64,000 nt of DNA from Vanilla planifolia (Eukaryota; Streptophyta; Magnoliopsida; Asparagales; Orchidaceae), in contig CM043874.1 of assembly GCA_023846275.1 (NCBI GenBank), positions 26,013,630 through 26,077,629 of the forward strand, written 5' to 3'. Both the position numbers and the translations under genes were made by a program. A model generated the notes under the pieces. That model saw nothing but the letters and a program-made list of their open reading frames with translations. It did no database searches and was not told where the DNA came from. Below, one piece after another: positions 1-13,679 of the stretch (position 1 is its first letter; every line of letters begins with the position of its first letter).

Positions 1-1775
1 GTATGCCTTAACCTAATTTAGATATGATGAAGTGTGTGAAAAGATTCTTTGAAAAGCTTTCATCTTACACACTCAACATGCCAACATTTATCGCAATGCA
101 TCAAGGATATTATCATAGTTTTTTAAGCTAAAAAATAATAAGGAAGTTTCAACAAATGATTCTCAAAAATAACTCAAGCATTATGTTTGGTGCACATTAT
201 TGTCTTACCAAGTACTACCAATTAGACTTTGAGTGAAAGGCCAAGCTCTCCAAAATTTTCACCTAGATAGTCTTAAGGAGCATAATCTTAAATCACTTAA
301 AAGAAAAGTATTAATACATAAAAAAACAGTTTTATTATCATCAAATAAGTACACATGAACCAAGAGTTTCATATGTAGAGCATACTTAGTGTGCAAAAGT
401 TTTCCAAATATGATTTCTTATTATTCAATAAAGAATTTGGTGGTTATATAAAAAATATTGAAAAAGTATGAAAATTCTTAAAATATTTTAATTATTTTAA
501 GCTTGAGATATTGATTGTAATCAGACCTTAGTGTTCCTAAGTATGGTTCATTGTTTTGGAAAGTTGTGTAAGGATTTTCCCTTAGAGCTTTGTATTTTTA
601 AAGGTAGGTCCAAAAATTTATAAAAACTTGCATAAGAAGCAAAGTGAAGAGAAAGTTTTAAATATTTAAAAAAACAAATTAAGTTCTTCTTTTCTTCTTC
701 ACACTCTTCATTACTCAAGGAGCATATTGATTCTTTCAAATTGCTCCAAGTGGTCATTATAGACTTTTTCTTATCTTTCTTCATCATCTTGTCCTTCTTG
801 TATAGTTTCTTCTTGTTTTTTTTCTTCATTCCAAATTTAAGACAATTTGGCCAATAATGTCCAAGCTCTTGGCATTCATGAAAGCACATTTCTTTCTTCT
901 ATATCCTTTTATAACTTCTCTCATTCTTCGTTTTTGAGCTACTTGTAGCCACTGACTTGAAGAATTTTGTTATGCTTTTAGGAAGCTCTTCTACCTCACT
1001 ATTACTTGATGAGTTCACATTTGATGTAGGTGAAGAAACTTTCAAAGTAATATCCTTCTCCTTCTTAAATAGTTTAGGCTACTCTTTTTCTTCTTTTCTC
1101 CTTTACATCTCCATCTCATTAGTCATGAGTTCACTAAGAAACTCACCAATAAGAGACGTTCCATGTTCTTTGAGGTTTTGATAGCAGTCACCAAGGGGCC
1201 AAACTCCTTTGGCAACACCCTTAATATTTTCATCATCTATTTTTAATACTAAGAAAAGCTCTACCAAGATTTAAGAGACCATTTATAATGTTAGTAAAAT
1301 GAATAAATATAACTTTAATTATTTCTCCTTTTTGTATACAAAAAAGCTAATAATTAAGCATAAACAAGTTGATCTTAGATTCTTTGACTTGGTTATTTCC
1401 TTCATGTGTAACCTTAAGCTTTTCTTGCACTTCATGTGTGGTCTTAAGATTCATAACGTGATTAAACTTTAGGGGCTAAAAAATCATAATGAAAGATGTT
1501 CAAAGATTTTGCATTGGAATGAACTTAATGTTTCACATATAAAGAAAGTTCAATCAAAGGCTTCCTAACTAAGACACTATCCAACTTTTTAGTAAGAAAA
1601 ATGAAACCATTATCCACAATATCCTAAATGTCCACATCAATAGAATAAAAGAAAATTACATAAAATATTTCAAATAAAAACTAAAGACACCCCTTCCTTA
1701 AGAATAACATGATCAACTATCATGTTGTTGGACATTATGAGGATCTTATCTTGAGAATTGCTTCCTTTGATTCAA
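1..1775 (-). mobile_element. Ty1/copia gag relic (5' part of element)
   Basis: Read on the minus strand, stop-riddled frames spell a plant copia GAG. First comes a stretch like the family's 'VKESKIN...LFMLNY' block (about 1400-1300), then 'FTNIINGL..LGRAF', 'PLVTAIKTSKNMERL' (about 1215-1150), and a zinc-knuckle-like CFHECQELGHYWPNC at about 889-845 followed by a Lys-rich and acidic tail. The knuckle has one residue too many between its first two cysteines. Many stops and frameshifts show it is dead. The element enters the window at base 1, so most of its pol lies outside or is unrecognisable. Known of the family: GAG packages the element RNA. The assignment to copia rests on motif order only. 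Confidence 0.7.
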
Positions 1776-1793
1776 CCTTACTCTTATATCACT
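1776..1793 (-). other. Primer-binding-site-like sequence of the copia relic
   Basis: The minus strand reads TGATATAAGAGTAAGG directly after an LTR-type end (TTTACA). Plant copia elements usually carry a match to the initiator methionine tRNA 3' end (TGGTATCAGAGC) at this place; this copy is a decayed version. Its position just upstream of the gag relic fits. Confidence 0.5.
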
Positions 1794-2600
1794 TGTAAAT
1801 TCTGAGAAAGCTGTGTCCACAAGACACTGGTGAATTATGAAAACTTATAATTTTTAAGATGACTTAAAATCATAAATGACTTTGTAATAAAAGAATTATA
1901 GGTTTCTTATTCTTGTTTGCTATTGTAACACTTATTTTAAGAAATATTATTGGGCTTTATAAAACTAGCTATGTTGTATAATAAGTAAAGTACACATAAG
2001 AGTTTCAAATAATTTGATCCAAACTCAATTCTATATCTACCCACAACCAAATAACTAAAAAATCTACTAAATTTTAGCTCAATAAAAACCTACAATACTT
2101 AATAAAAGCTTACAAAACTGGCTTAATAGAAGCTACAATACTAACTTCATAAAAACATATGTGGTTGGTATGATAAAAGCCTACAAATATCCAACTTCAT
2201 AAAAGTTTATATATTGGATTAATAAAAATCAACAAAGATCAAAATAAGAAAAGTCTCAGTAATAATATAAGTATTAAGTATAAGCTTAATATAATAATTT
2301 TCATAAACAACAAATAACTGAATAAATGACACACTATAATGATATAAAAAGATATGTAATAATGGTCAAGAAAGAAACTAAAGAGAAGTGTCAAACTTAG
2401 CTCAATGAATAATGAATTGATGGCTAGTATGATGAAGAATGAAGAGAAACCATAGCCTTTCTTTTCTCTAAGTTCTTCTCTAAGTATAAGATGATTGTAA
2501 TAGAAATCTCTTTCAAATAATAAGCAAGTGAAGAATTAGTCTTTTTTTATTATTTGAAGGTTTTTATATGCTTCTAAGAATGCTCTCAAATAGCCCCAAA
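1794..2600 (-). repeat. Probable copia LTR remnant, outer edge unresolved
   Basis: The minus-strand sequence ending in TTTACA next to the primer-binding-like site should be the 3' end of the 5' LTR of the gag relic. No second LTR is in the window, so the outer boundary is a guess. Confidence 0.35.
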
Positions 2601-4860
2601 GTACACTCAAATGATTATACGAAAAAATAATCATAGTCATTACTCATGCTAAACTGATTATACTTTATCATCCAAAGAATCATACAAGTATGATGGACCA
2701 TTGATAATATTGTTTAATCAATCACTAACATCTGATTAGTTTACTTTTTCTATGTAAATGGATTGCATAACTATGATTAGAATATTATGTGGTATGACTA
2801 GAACAAAATTACACAACTAAATATTCTAATCTCTTAAGAAAATATTTTATGAGGCATGATTGTATGCTATAATAGGTCCTAATATAAGATCGTTTATACT
2901 AATCATAAGAGTTATATTAGTACAATAAGAAGATCATACTACTATAATACAAATCAACCCAATATATGACTAAGCACCAAAACAAAACTCTCAGTTGAAA
3001 TGATATTGTATGAGTACGACATGATATCGTACTATGCGATCAAAATTGACATGCTCAGCCTAAGTCTTGAACTTTCACTAAAAAGATAAATAGTTTATAC
3101 CATTATAATGAATATCATCATACTATACAAAGATTATTAGCTCCTTATATCTCTTAAGATAATAGGTGATATACTTATAAAATATGAAGACTATCCTTGT
3201 ACATTAATACAACAAATTCATATCTCTCTTGTTACTCAATCTAATACTTTGTTTGATCCTTCTAATGAGTATATTATACTAGCACCAAATATAATATTAT
3301 GCTAAATAAAGATCAATAACATAATCTTAAGTTTGACCTCTCAAGTAAATCATCAATATACTTATACGATAAAATTATCATATTGGCATAAACAATATAA
3401 ATTACACATATACTGTAGGATCACCTATGACCAATATTCTATTAGATCAAAATATTAACTAATTATATTATACAATTGGTTCATCATATAGGTACAATTA
3501 TATTAGCTAATATGAACTTTACTTAGTTCAATGTCTTTTCAAATTTAACTTGATTCAGTCTTAACACATGATATAACTTACTATGCATATAATATTCTAA
3601 GATAAATAATATATATAAAATAATGTAAAATATGTCTTAAAAAATTCAAAATATCTGAAGTAAATTATTATATATTTTTGCATTATAATTATTAAATAAA
3701 AAGACTTGATAAAGATCTTCTATTTATGGGGTTTGAAAGTATGTTTCTCCTAGTATTAATTATAATTTGAAATATTATTTAATAAGAGAAAGACGAATTG
3801 TTAGAAATAAAAATTTTAATTTCATAAAAAATATTTTAAAAAATAGTTTCAGAGTATTTTTAACAAGCATGCATCTTTTTAAAATACATTGATTTTCATT
3901 AAATAATATAGTTTTTTGAAAAATTATGAAATAAAAAAGTACAAAGTTTAAAAGTGTATAAAAAATATTTTTAGGTAATTCGACTTAAAGTTAAGCTTAT
4001 GTCTACTCCTTATAAAAGCCAGACATAAAAAAACTAAATAAATCTTTTGTTAAATGATGGTAGGCTAAACCCTCATAATAAGCAAATAAAAAAATAAATT
4101 ATAATGACCTTACAATAAAATAAAATTGGAAAAAGAGAAAAACATGACAATAAAACTCTATACAAACTAATTCCTATGGTTGACAAAATACCTAACAAGA
4201 TAATTATTTTAATTTAATTAGATAAAAAATGAGAGGTTAGTTAATTTAAAGAAGAAAAAGGAATTTGTAGTTCGATGAAGAAGAACGTAATATAAGGAGA
4301 TGATAGCGAGCACTAGCTAATAATGGTTTCAAGATTGTAACTTGAGAATGTTTTTTAGAATTTTCGTTGAAGTTTTATTAAAAAAGTTTCTTAAGAATTC
4401 ACCTATTTATTAGCATTCTTGAATGACTAAAAGTACTTACAAAGCAAGAAAATTAGTCATTATAGTTTCATCAATGTTATTATTTTTTAATTTAAAAATT
4501 ATTATTTTATAAAATATTCTAATGGCTCTAAATAATAGCTAAAAGAGATGTTGCATAGTACTTGGATGATCAAAAGAGTCTGGGATGACTCCATCTTGAA
4601 AACTACGTGATTTGCCTATAAGATTCAACTGACATAGTTTAGAATTATGAAATTGATCTGAGTCATGAGATGAGAGTCATGATTTGATGACAAGATTTAA
4701 CTTTATGAGTGGTTGAAGTTAAGATCATGTGACCATAAAATTATGTGATTGGATGACTGATAGAATTAGCACTTTTGAAAAGTCAAATAAGAGGTGATTG
4801 TTCGATAGCAAAATATATGATCAGATGAGCACGTCAATCCCGCAATTCAAGAGTTAGCCA
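2601..4860. other. Gene-free AT-rich DNA
   Basis: No coding signal, tRNA or recognisable protein domain seen. Short phrases such as ATCATACT and TACAATA recur between 2600 and 3500, and an imperfect inverted repeat (AGTACGA/TCGTACT) lies near 3014-3034. These look like decayed repeat DNA but I cannot assign a family. Confidence 0.4.
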
Positions 4861-4869
4861 CATAGAAAA

Positions 4870-5560
4870 AGATGCTTGTTTTAGTCTAATATGTATTTAG
4901 AGTTTCATTTTTGTCTTATTAGATATTGTGTGTACTTTAAAGGTAACCTAATTTTGGGGTTGGCTGCCCATTGGTTCATTCAAGATTTGGTCACACATAC
5001 TGCTAGTTAAATCGTATGAAATGATATATGGATTCAGAGAGTAATGCGCTGATCCTAAATAATTCTAACTAGGTTCGAGAGTAATACCCTGACCCAATTA
5101 ATGTAGTTAATGAGTTTTGTTAGTTAAGAATAGTTTAGGTGACTGAGAATTAAGTTTTTTATATAAATTAATTATTATTAAAATAAAAGGTTTGAAGATA
5201 CTAAAAACATAATTCTTAAGATATCAAGATATAATGATCAAAGATATTAAAAACTTTAAATTTTTAAGATATTAATTTAAATGAAACTTATTTTTTTATT
5301 TGACTTGAAAGAATAATTTCAATCAATCTTAGCATTCTAATAAAAAATAAAAATATTAAATACCTAAAAAATAATATTAAAATATATATTTGCAGTTTAT
5401 TACTCTAAATAAGATGATTTTCATAGGATTTGATATTTGCTCATCTTCTTCTTTAATTTGTCTCATGAACAAGCACATCAAAAATTTAAAAATTCATTAA
5501 ACCAAATTTATTAAAAATACTTAAGATTTGTTACACCATGGCTATGAGCCAATACCACGA
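4870..5560 (+). repeat. LTR/5'-leader-like repeat upstream of gypsy gag
   Basis: A moderately GC-richer stretch lies upstream of the gag relic. It contains two copies of a short phrase, GAGAGTAATGCGCTGA (about 5036) and GAGAGTAATACCCTGA (about 5079). Its position suggests the leader or LTR of the element, but neither LTR terminus nor primer site could be identified. Confidence 0.25.
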
Positions 5561-5779
5561 CCTGGTTAACACCCAAACACCTCTAGTAAGCTCCTTAAGT
5601 CACTTGATTAGATGCTTAACATGATTAAACTTATTACTCTTAAGATGTATGATCTAAAATTAATATTTACGAAAAAAACATTATTAAACATAATACAATA
5701 ATTTTATGTATAATGATCGAGGGGTATAATAAAAATATGAAATCAAACTTTAGAATTACAAACTAGAAGAAATGTTATG

Positions 5780-6640
5780 CCAAATGAATGTGAAAAAAGT
5801 TAAGAACAAATCAAGCAAATTGATTAGTGAAGCAATTCTTATGTCTATGATCATCATATTTGAGAGACACAATGGATCCTTTTCTAGTAAAAGATTAGTT
5901 AGAAAGGATCAAGATATTTGATAATATGGCATGTTATGGCTAAAAAAGAGTTCCTCTTATAGCATTAATACTTGATAGTGTTGCTGGTCACTAGTGACAT
6001 TTATAACAAAGACTATAATTTGGAGATAGACTTAACTCTAAAATTTCTTGGAACGAGTTTCACAATGCATTTTAAGAATGATATGTTTTAGATTCAATAA
6101 AAAGAAGATGTGAAATGATTTAACTAAGTTGTATTAAAGGGGACTATGTATGTCAAAATATGAGTAGACTTTCTCCAGACTTATAATGTATGCTCCAAAG
6201 ATGGTAGTTATTGAGAAGAATATGTGCTACATGTATTAAAATGGATTACATGACTTTTTTAATTATTTCATTTCTCCTATACAATTTAATACATATAAAG
6301 AAGTTGTGAAAGTAGCAAGATGCATAGAACAAGACCAAAACAATTTGGAAATTAGGAAGTCAACCATAAAAAGGAAGGAGACACACTCGTAAAAAATTGA
6401 ACATGAAGGAAGGGTAAGCTAAATGGAATAGTTTCTAGTTGTGGAAACCAAACCAAAAAGAAACCAAGTTGCAAGATATGTGGGAAAAATCACTAGGAAG
6501 AATGTTATAAGAAAAAGGCAAAATAGTGTTTTGTGTGTGATAAGAAGGCACACTTTGCTAAAGATTGCTCATGATTCATAGGAAATACTACTCATGATGA
6601 AGGCCAAAGGCCCAAGAAATTAAGTTTTAATAATTTCATG
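5780..6640 (+). mobile_element. Ty3/gypsy gag relic with CCHC zinc knuckles
   Basis: In broken plus-strand frames a Retrotrans_gag-like core is readable at about 6045-6345: 'W.EF..AF', then 'YAPKMVVIEKN', 'FISPIQFNTYKEVVKVA' and 'IEQDQNNLE'. It is followed at about 6470-6572 by two knuckle-like blocks, CKICGKNH.EECYKK and CFVCDKKAHFAKDCS. This order (capsid core, then Cys/His knuckles) is typical of chromovirus-type Ty3/gypsy GAG. Several in-frame stops show it is inactive. No protease or reverse transcriptase follows; the downstream sequence from 6.65 kb on is AT-rich and unassigned. Confidence 0.65.
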
Positions 6641-6924
6641 TAATTATTAATACCAATTAAAAAAAATTATATAATTATTCTTAAATTAATGGAATAGAAT
6701 AACAAATTAGTAATTATATGTATGATTTATAAGCTTAAATGTATACTTCTAGCACTTTGAAAGAATAATTGGATCTAAATTATGAGGAAAGAAAAAGGTA
6801 AAAAAGAATTTAAAAATTAAGGAACAAGAAAATTTCTATAAGATAATTAATCAATGAGAGAATTTATTTAGAAAGAAGATACAAAAATTTGAATTTAAGG
6901 ATAAAATTCATATGAGGAAGGATT

Positions 6925-9590
6925 TGTAACACCTTAGAGTATGGATCTGAGCTTTAAAGAGGGAGAAAAAAAATATAAAGATCATAAAAGGTAAATAATT
7001 ATGATAAATAGAGATTTTATAATTTTTTAAAAAATTTTAGTGAATTTTTAATTTTTTTCAAAATTCATATATCAAACAATAGAAGCTATAACTCCTAAAA
7101 AGAGGAAGACAAACCAAGAAATGAGAGTACAATTTACTTGAAAATCGACATTACCACAAGATTAAAAAAATTAGAGGTGCTTAGATAATAAAATTAAAGA
7201 TTAAAGTTTTGAGAAATTTAATAATAACTTAATTCTCTAATTGGTATCAATTAATAAATTAAAATAAATATTATGTTATTTTAAAAAAATTACAAAACTA
7301 GACAATGATGTAGAGATCATAGAGAAGTTTAAGTTAATATTATCTTGATGAAAATATGGTGTGCAATAGTCATGAAATAAGAAGCCAAACTTTGTTATGG
7401 AAATTTTTTATTCAAAAAGAAAAAATTATTTAAAATACTAATATACAATGCCATAAACAAATAACATGTAAGAAATATGCCAAACAAACATGTACTATAA
7501 AAATATAAATAACCAATAAAATAATCATAATAAAAATATTTTAATACTATAACTAAATTATTATTATATTTGCACTATAATTATCATGATTATTTATTAT
7601 CTATAATGTATTAAATGACAAAAAATATTCTAATACATGCAATGCTTATTAAAAAATAACATAAAAAATATACTATTTTATAAATGAATTAGAAATTAAT
7701 TTACTAGCATATATATATTACAATTACTAAATTTACTTATCTGAATCTAAGAGTTGGATTCTTTTTTTAATTTCAATTTTTTCTTGATCTCTTGTAATGT
7801 TATGTATATATAATGATCAATATATATCATATATATGATATGTTTAAAAGCAACTAAGTCATATTAATTTAGACCATTAAATTACTATTCAAAATTATAC
7901 TTGTACAATTCCCAAATTATATAATATGATCCCTCAAAACTAAACATTTTGCACTATATTATACAAAAAATCCCATTATCGTGTAATATGTCTAGTAGTA
8001 TAAATCTTTTTTTATCACAAATTGTACATTGTGTAATCCCCTTGTTGTATCGTATGATCCCCATAATAAACCAATCTGATATCTCAAATTTAGCTAACTT
8101 TTCTCATATAATCTCAACCAATCATACAAATTATAATGACAATATTATCCTTGTACAATTAACCCAATTGTCTAATAGTAGTTTAGTACTTATTGTACTA
8201 GTATGAATAAGCAAATCTAGTACGATTCCTTCAATAAACTGTCACATAGCTCTGTTATAGCCTTATGACTCAGACCTTTGTACCATATGATATTTGTCAT
8301 TGTACTAATATGAAGGTTTCCTAACAACCATCACCTTATTTCTGTAGCAAGCCAGACGTAACATAGCTCTCTCATTAGCAACATAAACATCTTCTCGATC
8401 TCTCCTTTTCTCCTTATCGCACTAGGAACTTGAGGCTCGTATGTCACAGTAGGGTAAAATCAAACATAATTGTAAAACTTACCTTGCTTATAATGTCAAT
8501 CCCATGAATGAAAAAGTTCTTTCAACCACAACTTACATTAGATGGCACAACTCTTCCTTACCTTGGTTTCCCACACCAAGAAAGCTCATCAGAGCAAAAG
8601 TCTTCTCATAAGCTCTTTGTAAGCTTTCCAACATTATTTAGAATAATCACATCATTAGATCTAATATAGGAGGCTTAAGGTGATAATAATGCCTATTTAA
8701 TTTACCATTGTTTGTTAATAAATGAAATCATAGCATGCTTTCAAGAAACTCTCTAACAATTGCTTATATACAAATATATCCTCCAACAGTTCAATTATAA
8801 TAGTGTCAAAATTTAAAAAATTATAAATATATCTTAGCACAATTGAAATTTCCATATTTGTATGTTTATCCTTAATCAAAATTGATTTGACATGAGTTGA
8901 TATTTTAAAATTACAAATCTACTCTCAAATAGTGCAAAAAATTATAATTATATTCAATTATTTAAAAATTCATCATTAATTCTCTGGATCTTTAAAAATT
9001 AAAAACTTAATGTTATTAAACTTGTGTTGAAGAGCTCTTTCTAGTATTATACAAATAATATTTTTGTTAACCTTAAAATTATAGCACATCTTTTAAAATT
9101 TTTTTAATATTTTAATACTTTTATGTATAAATATTATGTTTTGAGAATTTGACTTTACTACATCAAAATACACCTCATTATAATCACATTGGTTAAATTT
9201 TACAATTTATAATATGTTAAATTTTGTAAAAATTAAGACAATCACATGATGGTTCCTAGAGATTTGTGTCATGAGATTTTAAGTATAAGTGGATACTTTT
9301 TTTAAGAGTCTTGTGAGAGATCTTTTTTAGAGAAAATATGGTGTATTTGTATGATAATAGATATACTAGAATATTTTTCAACTTTGTTATAGTATTGGTA
9401 GGCTTGAGACTTATGATTCTTATCTGGTTATTTCATTTATTTTGATATACAAATTTGTCATATTTTTTATAACCTTCACTTGATTTTTTATATTATGTCC
9501 TCATAATTTTTGCAACATTGTCTATTTATCCTCAATATTTTGGTTTTTCAAAGTATTTCATCAAGTTTATTTATGATTTGGTCAGGCATA
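6925..9590. other. Gene-free decayed repeat DNA with one LTR-like terminus
   Basis: A TGTAACACCTTAGAG motif at 6925 resembles the LTR starts seen elsewhere in the window, but no matching end or target duplication was found. Between 7890 and 8210 a phrase CTTGTACAATT occurs twice (about 7899 and 8151) about 250 bases apart. 8220-8650 is slightly richer in GC. No gene is supported. Confidence 0.3.
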
Positions 9591-10544
9591 ATATAACATT
9601 GCCCCTAATGTTTTCTCATGTGAACACCAAATAGCCCAAAAGTTGAGTAGGGACCAAGTAATTGTACATTAAGACTTTAATAATATACTGAAAATATAAA
9701 GTGAGACTAAATATATTCTCATTAGTGTTAAGAAAATCTCTACCTCAACTAAGAACTTAATCTAAATTTATCACCACTCTTTTTAATTTTTAAATCATTT
9801 GAATAGTACCATGTCTAGCATCAAGTATTCTAGCATGCTCCATTAATCTATTCTCTGCACCAATTGCTCTGTTATAGATACCTAAATAATGGAAACCATG
9901 TGTTAATCATTTAATGTAATTACATAAGGCTTTACAGAAGTTTTGTTAATATCATCAATTATCACGTGCACTAATAACTACTCAATCATGTGAAGGCATA
10001 ATGTAAGTTCACAAAATCTTTTGTTAACTATGATGGAAGGAGCCATGGAACCATGGTAGCCATCAATTGTATGAAAATTGTCGACTTTGATACCACTCAT
10101 TGGGAGAATTTTTTTCATATCAACTCAATCACCCTTGTCTATTCTGTCATATCATATGATTCTAGTTGAATAATATTTGACTTCGACGCCACATATTAAT
10201 AGGGTTGCACTAAGTAGGGGCTTGATTATACCTAGTCTATCTTTATGTGGATATTCAATGATTTGAAAGTTTAAATTTACGATGAAAATTCATTTTAAAA
10301 ATAAAATTTTATCAATATATTTAACTTATAATATGATATTAAACTATTTTTACATACAATCAACTCTCAGTAACCCATTTGTATTAATGTTAACTAATCC
10401 TTGCTCCAAACATGGACCAACAAACTACATGCATTTAAAAGATTTGCTTTTAGCATCAATAAGATACACATTACTAATGTGCATATTTTTATTATTTTGA
10501 AGTTAGACATGACTTTTAATTTAATTTTAACTAACTGAGCTTTC

Positions 10545-10548
<4 letters not shown>

Positions 10549-10598
<50 letters not shown>
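10549..10598. repeat. (AT)25 microsatellite
   Basis: An uninterrupted run of AT dinucleotides. It lies inside the decayed copy of the subtilase flank and is absent from the matching place near 14600 in the other copy, so it arose after the duplication. Confidence 0.95.
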
Positions 10599-10601
<3 letters not shown>

Positions 10602-11124
10602 ATTGCATTTATAAATGATTCATGTATTTCTATCATATTACGATTCTCTCTAATCATAAGCAAGCCATCAATTTAATAACAAAAATAATGATTACAGTTG
10701 TCATCCCTCCATAAATGAAGGTAATTTACTATCAAATTAAAATAATATTGACAATAGTAGGATCATCAAAGAACTTAATTGGATGGTCATAGAATGGATG
10801 CAAAATATAATTATATCATGAAAATAATGAGAACCTTTTTTGGTAATTGAATTTATTAATGATGATCATTCAATATGATAAGTAATTTAATTTATCGATG
10901 AGTGTTTAAACTTTGTTGATCAAAATTTTATTATGCTCTTTTCTTGAAGTGAGAAATGATGGATTATTGTAGTGCTTTAAGTATTGTGTTCAATTGAATC
11001 ACAATGAACAATTATAAACATGACTACCAAGGCAAAGCTCATGTTTCCAAATAGGCCAAATTGATGTACCTTTTAATTTCAAATATCATGAAAGTTCATT
11101 GAAATCTAACGTTTAAAATAATAT

Positions 11125-11385
11125 TCAAATAGTAGTGTGAACCACAATAGGGATTCTCACATAGTGCACCCCAATCACTCCACACTAATGGTCTTACTTT
11201 TTTCTTCTTCAATGTTCACAACAAATGATTTCTTTTCATGTAGTTTACTAAATGACAAGATTTGTGGGTCAATATTTATCTTGAGACTAGCTGGATAGCC
11301 CACATTAGCATGGTAAGTAGAATTTGATATCCCCACATTGGTAACTGTTATATGGTATATAGTCAAGAAGATCTTCCCTTGGCTT
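11125..11385 (-). pseudogene. Truncated subtilase pseudogene (Fn3-like C-terminal tail)
   Basis: The minus strand encodes TVTNVGISNSTYHANVG and DPQILSFSKLHEKKSFVVN, nearly identical to the last-exon Fn3-like domain of the intact subtilase at 15183-18040. Differences: the start is cut off at about 11385, where copia sequence begins; about 14 bases are missing relative to the intact gene after the 'KTI' codons, shifting the frame; one base is added shortly after; and the position of the normal stop now reads TGA at 11125-11127. Similarity continues into the 3' untranslated flank down to about 11050. It cannot encode a protease: the catalytic domain, PA insert and prodomain are all absent. It is a remnant of a duplicated gene. 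Confidence 0.85.
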
Positions 11386-12450
11386 TGAAACTTAATTTTG
11401 TTGCTTAACTTAAAAAATATGGTCCAAAAAATGATTATCTATAAAGTTCAATTCATGTAAGTCTCTTACTAGGTTATGTTTAATCATTTTTCTTAATGTA
11501 TGTGAATTAGCATGACAAAATCTCTTATTCTATAAGTTAAAGTCACTTGCATGTGTTGCAAAAGTATTTTATTTAAGAATTGTTTATGGTTTTAAAATCA
11601 AGTAAATATGTATTATTTCTTCTAAGTGTGATAATTACTACATCTTCATTTTTTCTAATTTTATATGCAATCGTATCAAATGAAATACTAAAACCATTAT
11701 CACAAAGTTGACTTATACTAAGTAAATTATATTTTAAATTTTAAACAAACAAAACTTTAGTAATTGAAATTGTAGAGTTTTTAATGGTACCTATTCCTTT
11801 GATAGATTTCTTTGAATTTTCACGAAGTGCTACTTTTCTTTCATTGTAAGCCCTTAGTTGGGTAAATGGCTTAACGTTTCCAATCATGTGTCTTTAATGC
11901 CCATTATCCAAGAAACATGTCTTGCTTGGCCTTAGAAAGAGGACATGCTTAAACTCATAAATTAATTGTTAGATTTAAAAAACCAAGCCATTTTGGGTCT
12001 AGCATATTTAAGGATAGTTGAGCTACTATTTGGCTTCACTACCCATGCATAAATAAGAAATTTAAAATGAATATTATTTTTATTTCTACATGAATTTGAA
12101 AGATCAAGTAACATGTAATAATGACATGTATGTTTATTATTATAACTATGTATAATATTGTCATTAAGCCTATACATATTTTGCAATAAAGATTTTTCTA
12201 TTAATTGGTTTTCAATTTTAAAAGTGAATGAGTAATGTATAAAGATTTAAAATCATTAAATTTCTTAACAAATAATACTTGCTCATTAACTTTTTGTACT
12301 AAATCATCATTGGTCTTTTTCTATTTTTTAAATGAGTGTTGAATTTATTTTGTTTTGACATATTCAAAATATTCCTCTTTTAGTTTCTTATACGTTTTGC
12401 ACAAATTTTCATATTTATTACAAACATAAAGTATAATTATAATGGTTTGT
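11386..12450 (-). mobile_element. SIRE-like Ty1/copia fragment (gag end to integrase start)
   Basis: On the minus strand the sequence is collinear with 24250-25150 on the plus strand. It carries the knuckle region (decayed to TCHYYMLLDLSNSC), the 'YAWVVKPNSSSTILK...PKMAWFFKSNN' block, the protease Asp-Ser-Gly zone near 11910, and the pre-integrase stretch down to the integrase-region phrase ending near 11386. Stops interrupt all frames. It ends abruptly against the subtilase pseudogene at about 11385, so insertion or rearrangement of this fragment removed the rest of that gene copy. Confidence 0.7.
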
Positions 12451-13670
12451 CATATCTTTTGTAAATGTTTTGTCACATCTTTGGTTTGCATATAATCTTA
12501 AAGGATGTTGAACATGATTCATTATAATTATATATTTTTCATGAAATGAGAAATGATAAAGGAATATGTATAATTATAATGGTTATGGTCACCAAAAAAA
12601 GAAAAGATAATATTATCAAAAGAGAAATGAAAGAGAAATAAAAGAGAAAGAAAAGAGAAAAAAGATTTGAAAATGACAAGAAAAAGTTTCATTTTACAAT
12701 TAAGATGAATGGTAGACCCTAAACTCAATAATGCATTCTAGAATAATGAGCTCTAAAGAGGAGAAAAAGGGTCATTCTATCCAAGTTGTTAAAGTATGGA
12801 ATAAAGTATTCTTAAATATACCTAATTACTATAAAGTAATCATGCTCTATACTAAATCTTAAAGAAGATAGACAATTAAGGTTATGAGTAAATATATAAG
12901 ATGATAAAAGATGAGAACAAACATGCATTTATTTCATTGCAATTAACAATGTTATGCTCATTTATTTTGTATGTTATCATTCATATGATCTTACTTCTTT
13001 GTATTTTGATTATTGACTATGCATGCAATTACCTAAAATATTATTTATTTTACATATGCATATATGTTTGTATACTAAGCCAATGCCGATCGGCTCTTGC
13101 TTATTTTTTTTCTAATACTTTTAAGATAAAATGATGTACCACATAGGTCTACAGGATAGCATTAAGGATTACATGGATTTTACTACTAGAAGATGTGATA
13201 TATTAAATGTATTAAATCTCTTTAATTTTATCATGTGAGAAAAAGACATATAATAATAAGTGCTATGACTCTTGGCCATTGTAAGGTTATGTTAGAAACT
13301 TATGTTTTAAAACTTTGTTTAAAACTTGACCTTTTTGAACAACTAATTTTATTTGCTTTCGTATTGATTTCAAAAAATAAGTTTTATGTGAAAAAACTTC
13401 CTTTGGAAAGATGATTCTACTATTGCATGTATTTAAACAAAAATGAAAATGATAGCACAAAAATCTAATAATGGCCGATAAGGGACTACCACACCTTTGT
13501 TATTGTAAAATCTTTGGGAACACTTTCAATTGAAAGTGAAGTAGCTAATGTAATGCTTATCGCTATCATGTCGTGATGTTCCCCTTTTTTTATAAGCTTT
13601 TTAACCTAAAAGCATGTGTTCCAAATTTACTTTTGCTTAAGAGACATTAAATTGAAAGCTTAAGTTGTTT
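12451..13670. other. Gene-free AT-rich DNA between the two subtilase copies
   Basis: No domain or RNA gene recognised. A perfect 18-base palindrome (CACTTTCAATTGAAAGTG) occurs at 13521-13538; in DNA this AT-rich it may be chance. Confidence 0.4.
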
Positions 13671-13679
13671 TCAACATAC

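Larger units (their letters stand above)
9600..11385 (-). repeat. Diverged second copy of the subtilase 3' end and downstream flank
   Basis: This block matches 13680-15443 in order and orientation. Shared landmarks are a 'caaaaggttgg / caaaagttgag' phrase (9640 and 13700), 'attgctctgttat / attgctctactat' (about 9865 and 13950), TTTGATACCAC (10086 and 14144), a phrase ending in TTATTTTGAA near 10490 and 14560, and the subtilase tail itself. The stop-to-TTTGATACCAC distance is 1039 bases in both copies, so the offset is constant at 4058. This points to duplication of one segment, with this copy decaying. Confidence 0.65.

Noticed and set aside
548..889. 113-residue frame as a gene
   Set aside because: It is the zinc-knuckle end of a copia gag relic with stops and frameshifts on both sides.
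10394..10663. 89-residue frame with a long Tyr-Ile run
   Set aside because: The run is translation of the (AT)25 microsatellite.
13521..13538. 18-base perfect palindrome as a regulatory site
   Set aside because: About one such palindrome is expected by chance in 64 kb of DNA this AT-rich, and no gene is near.
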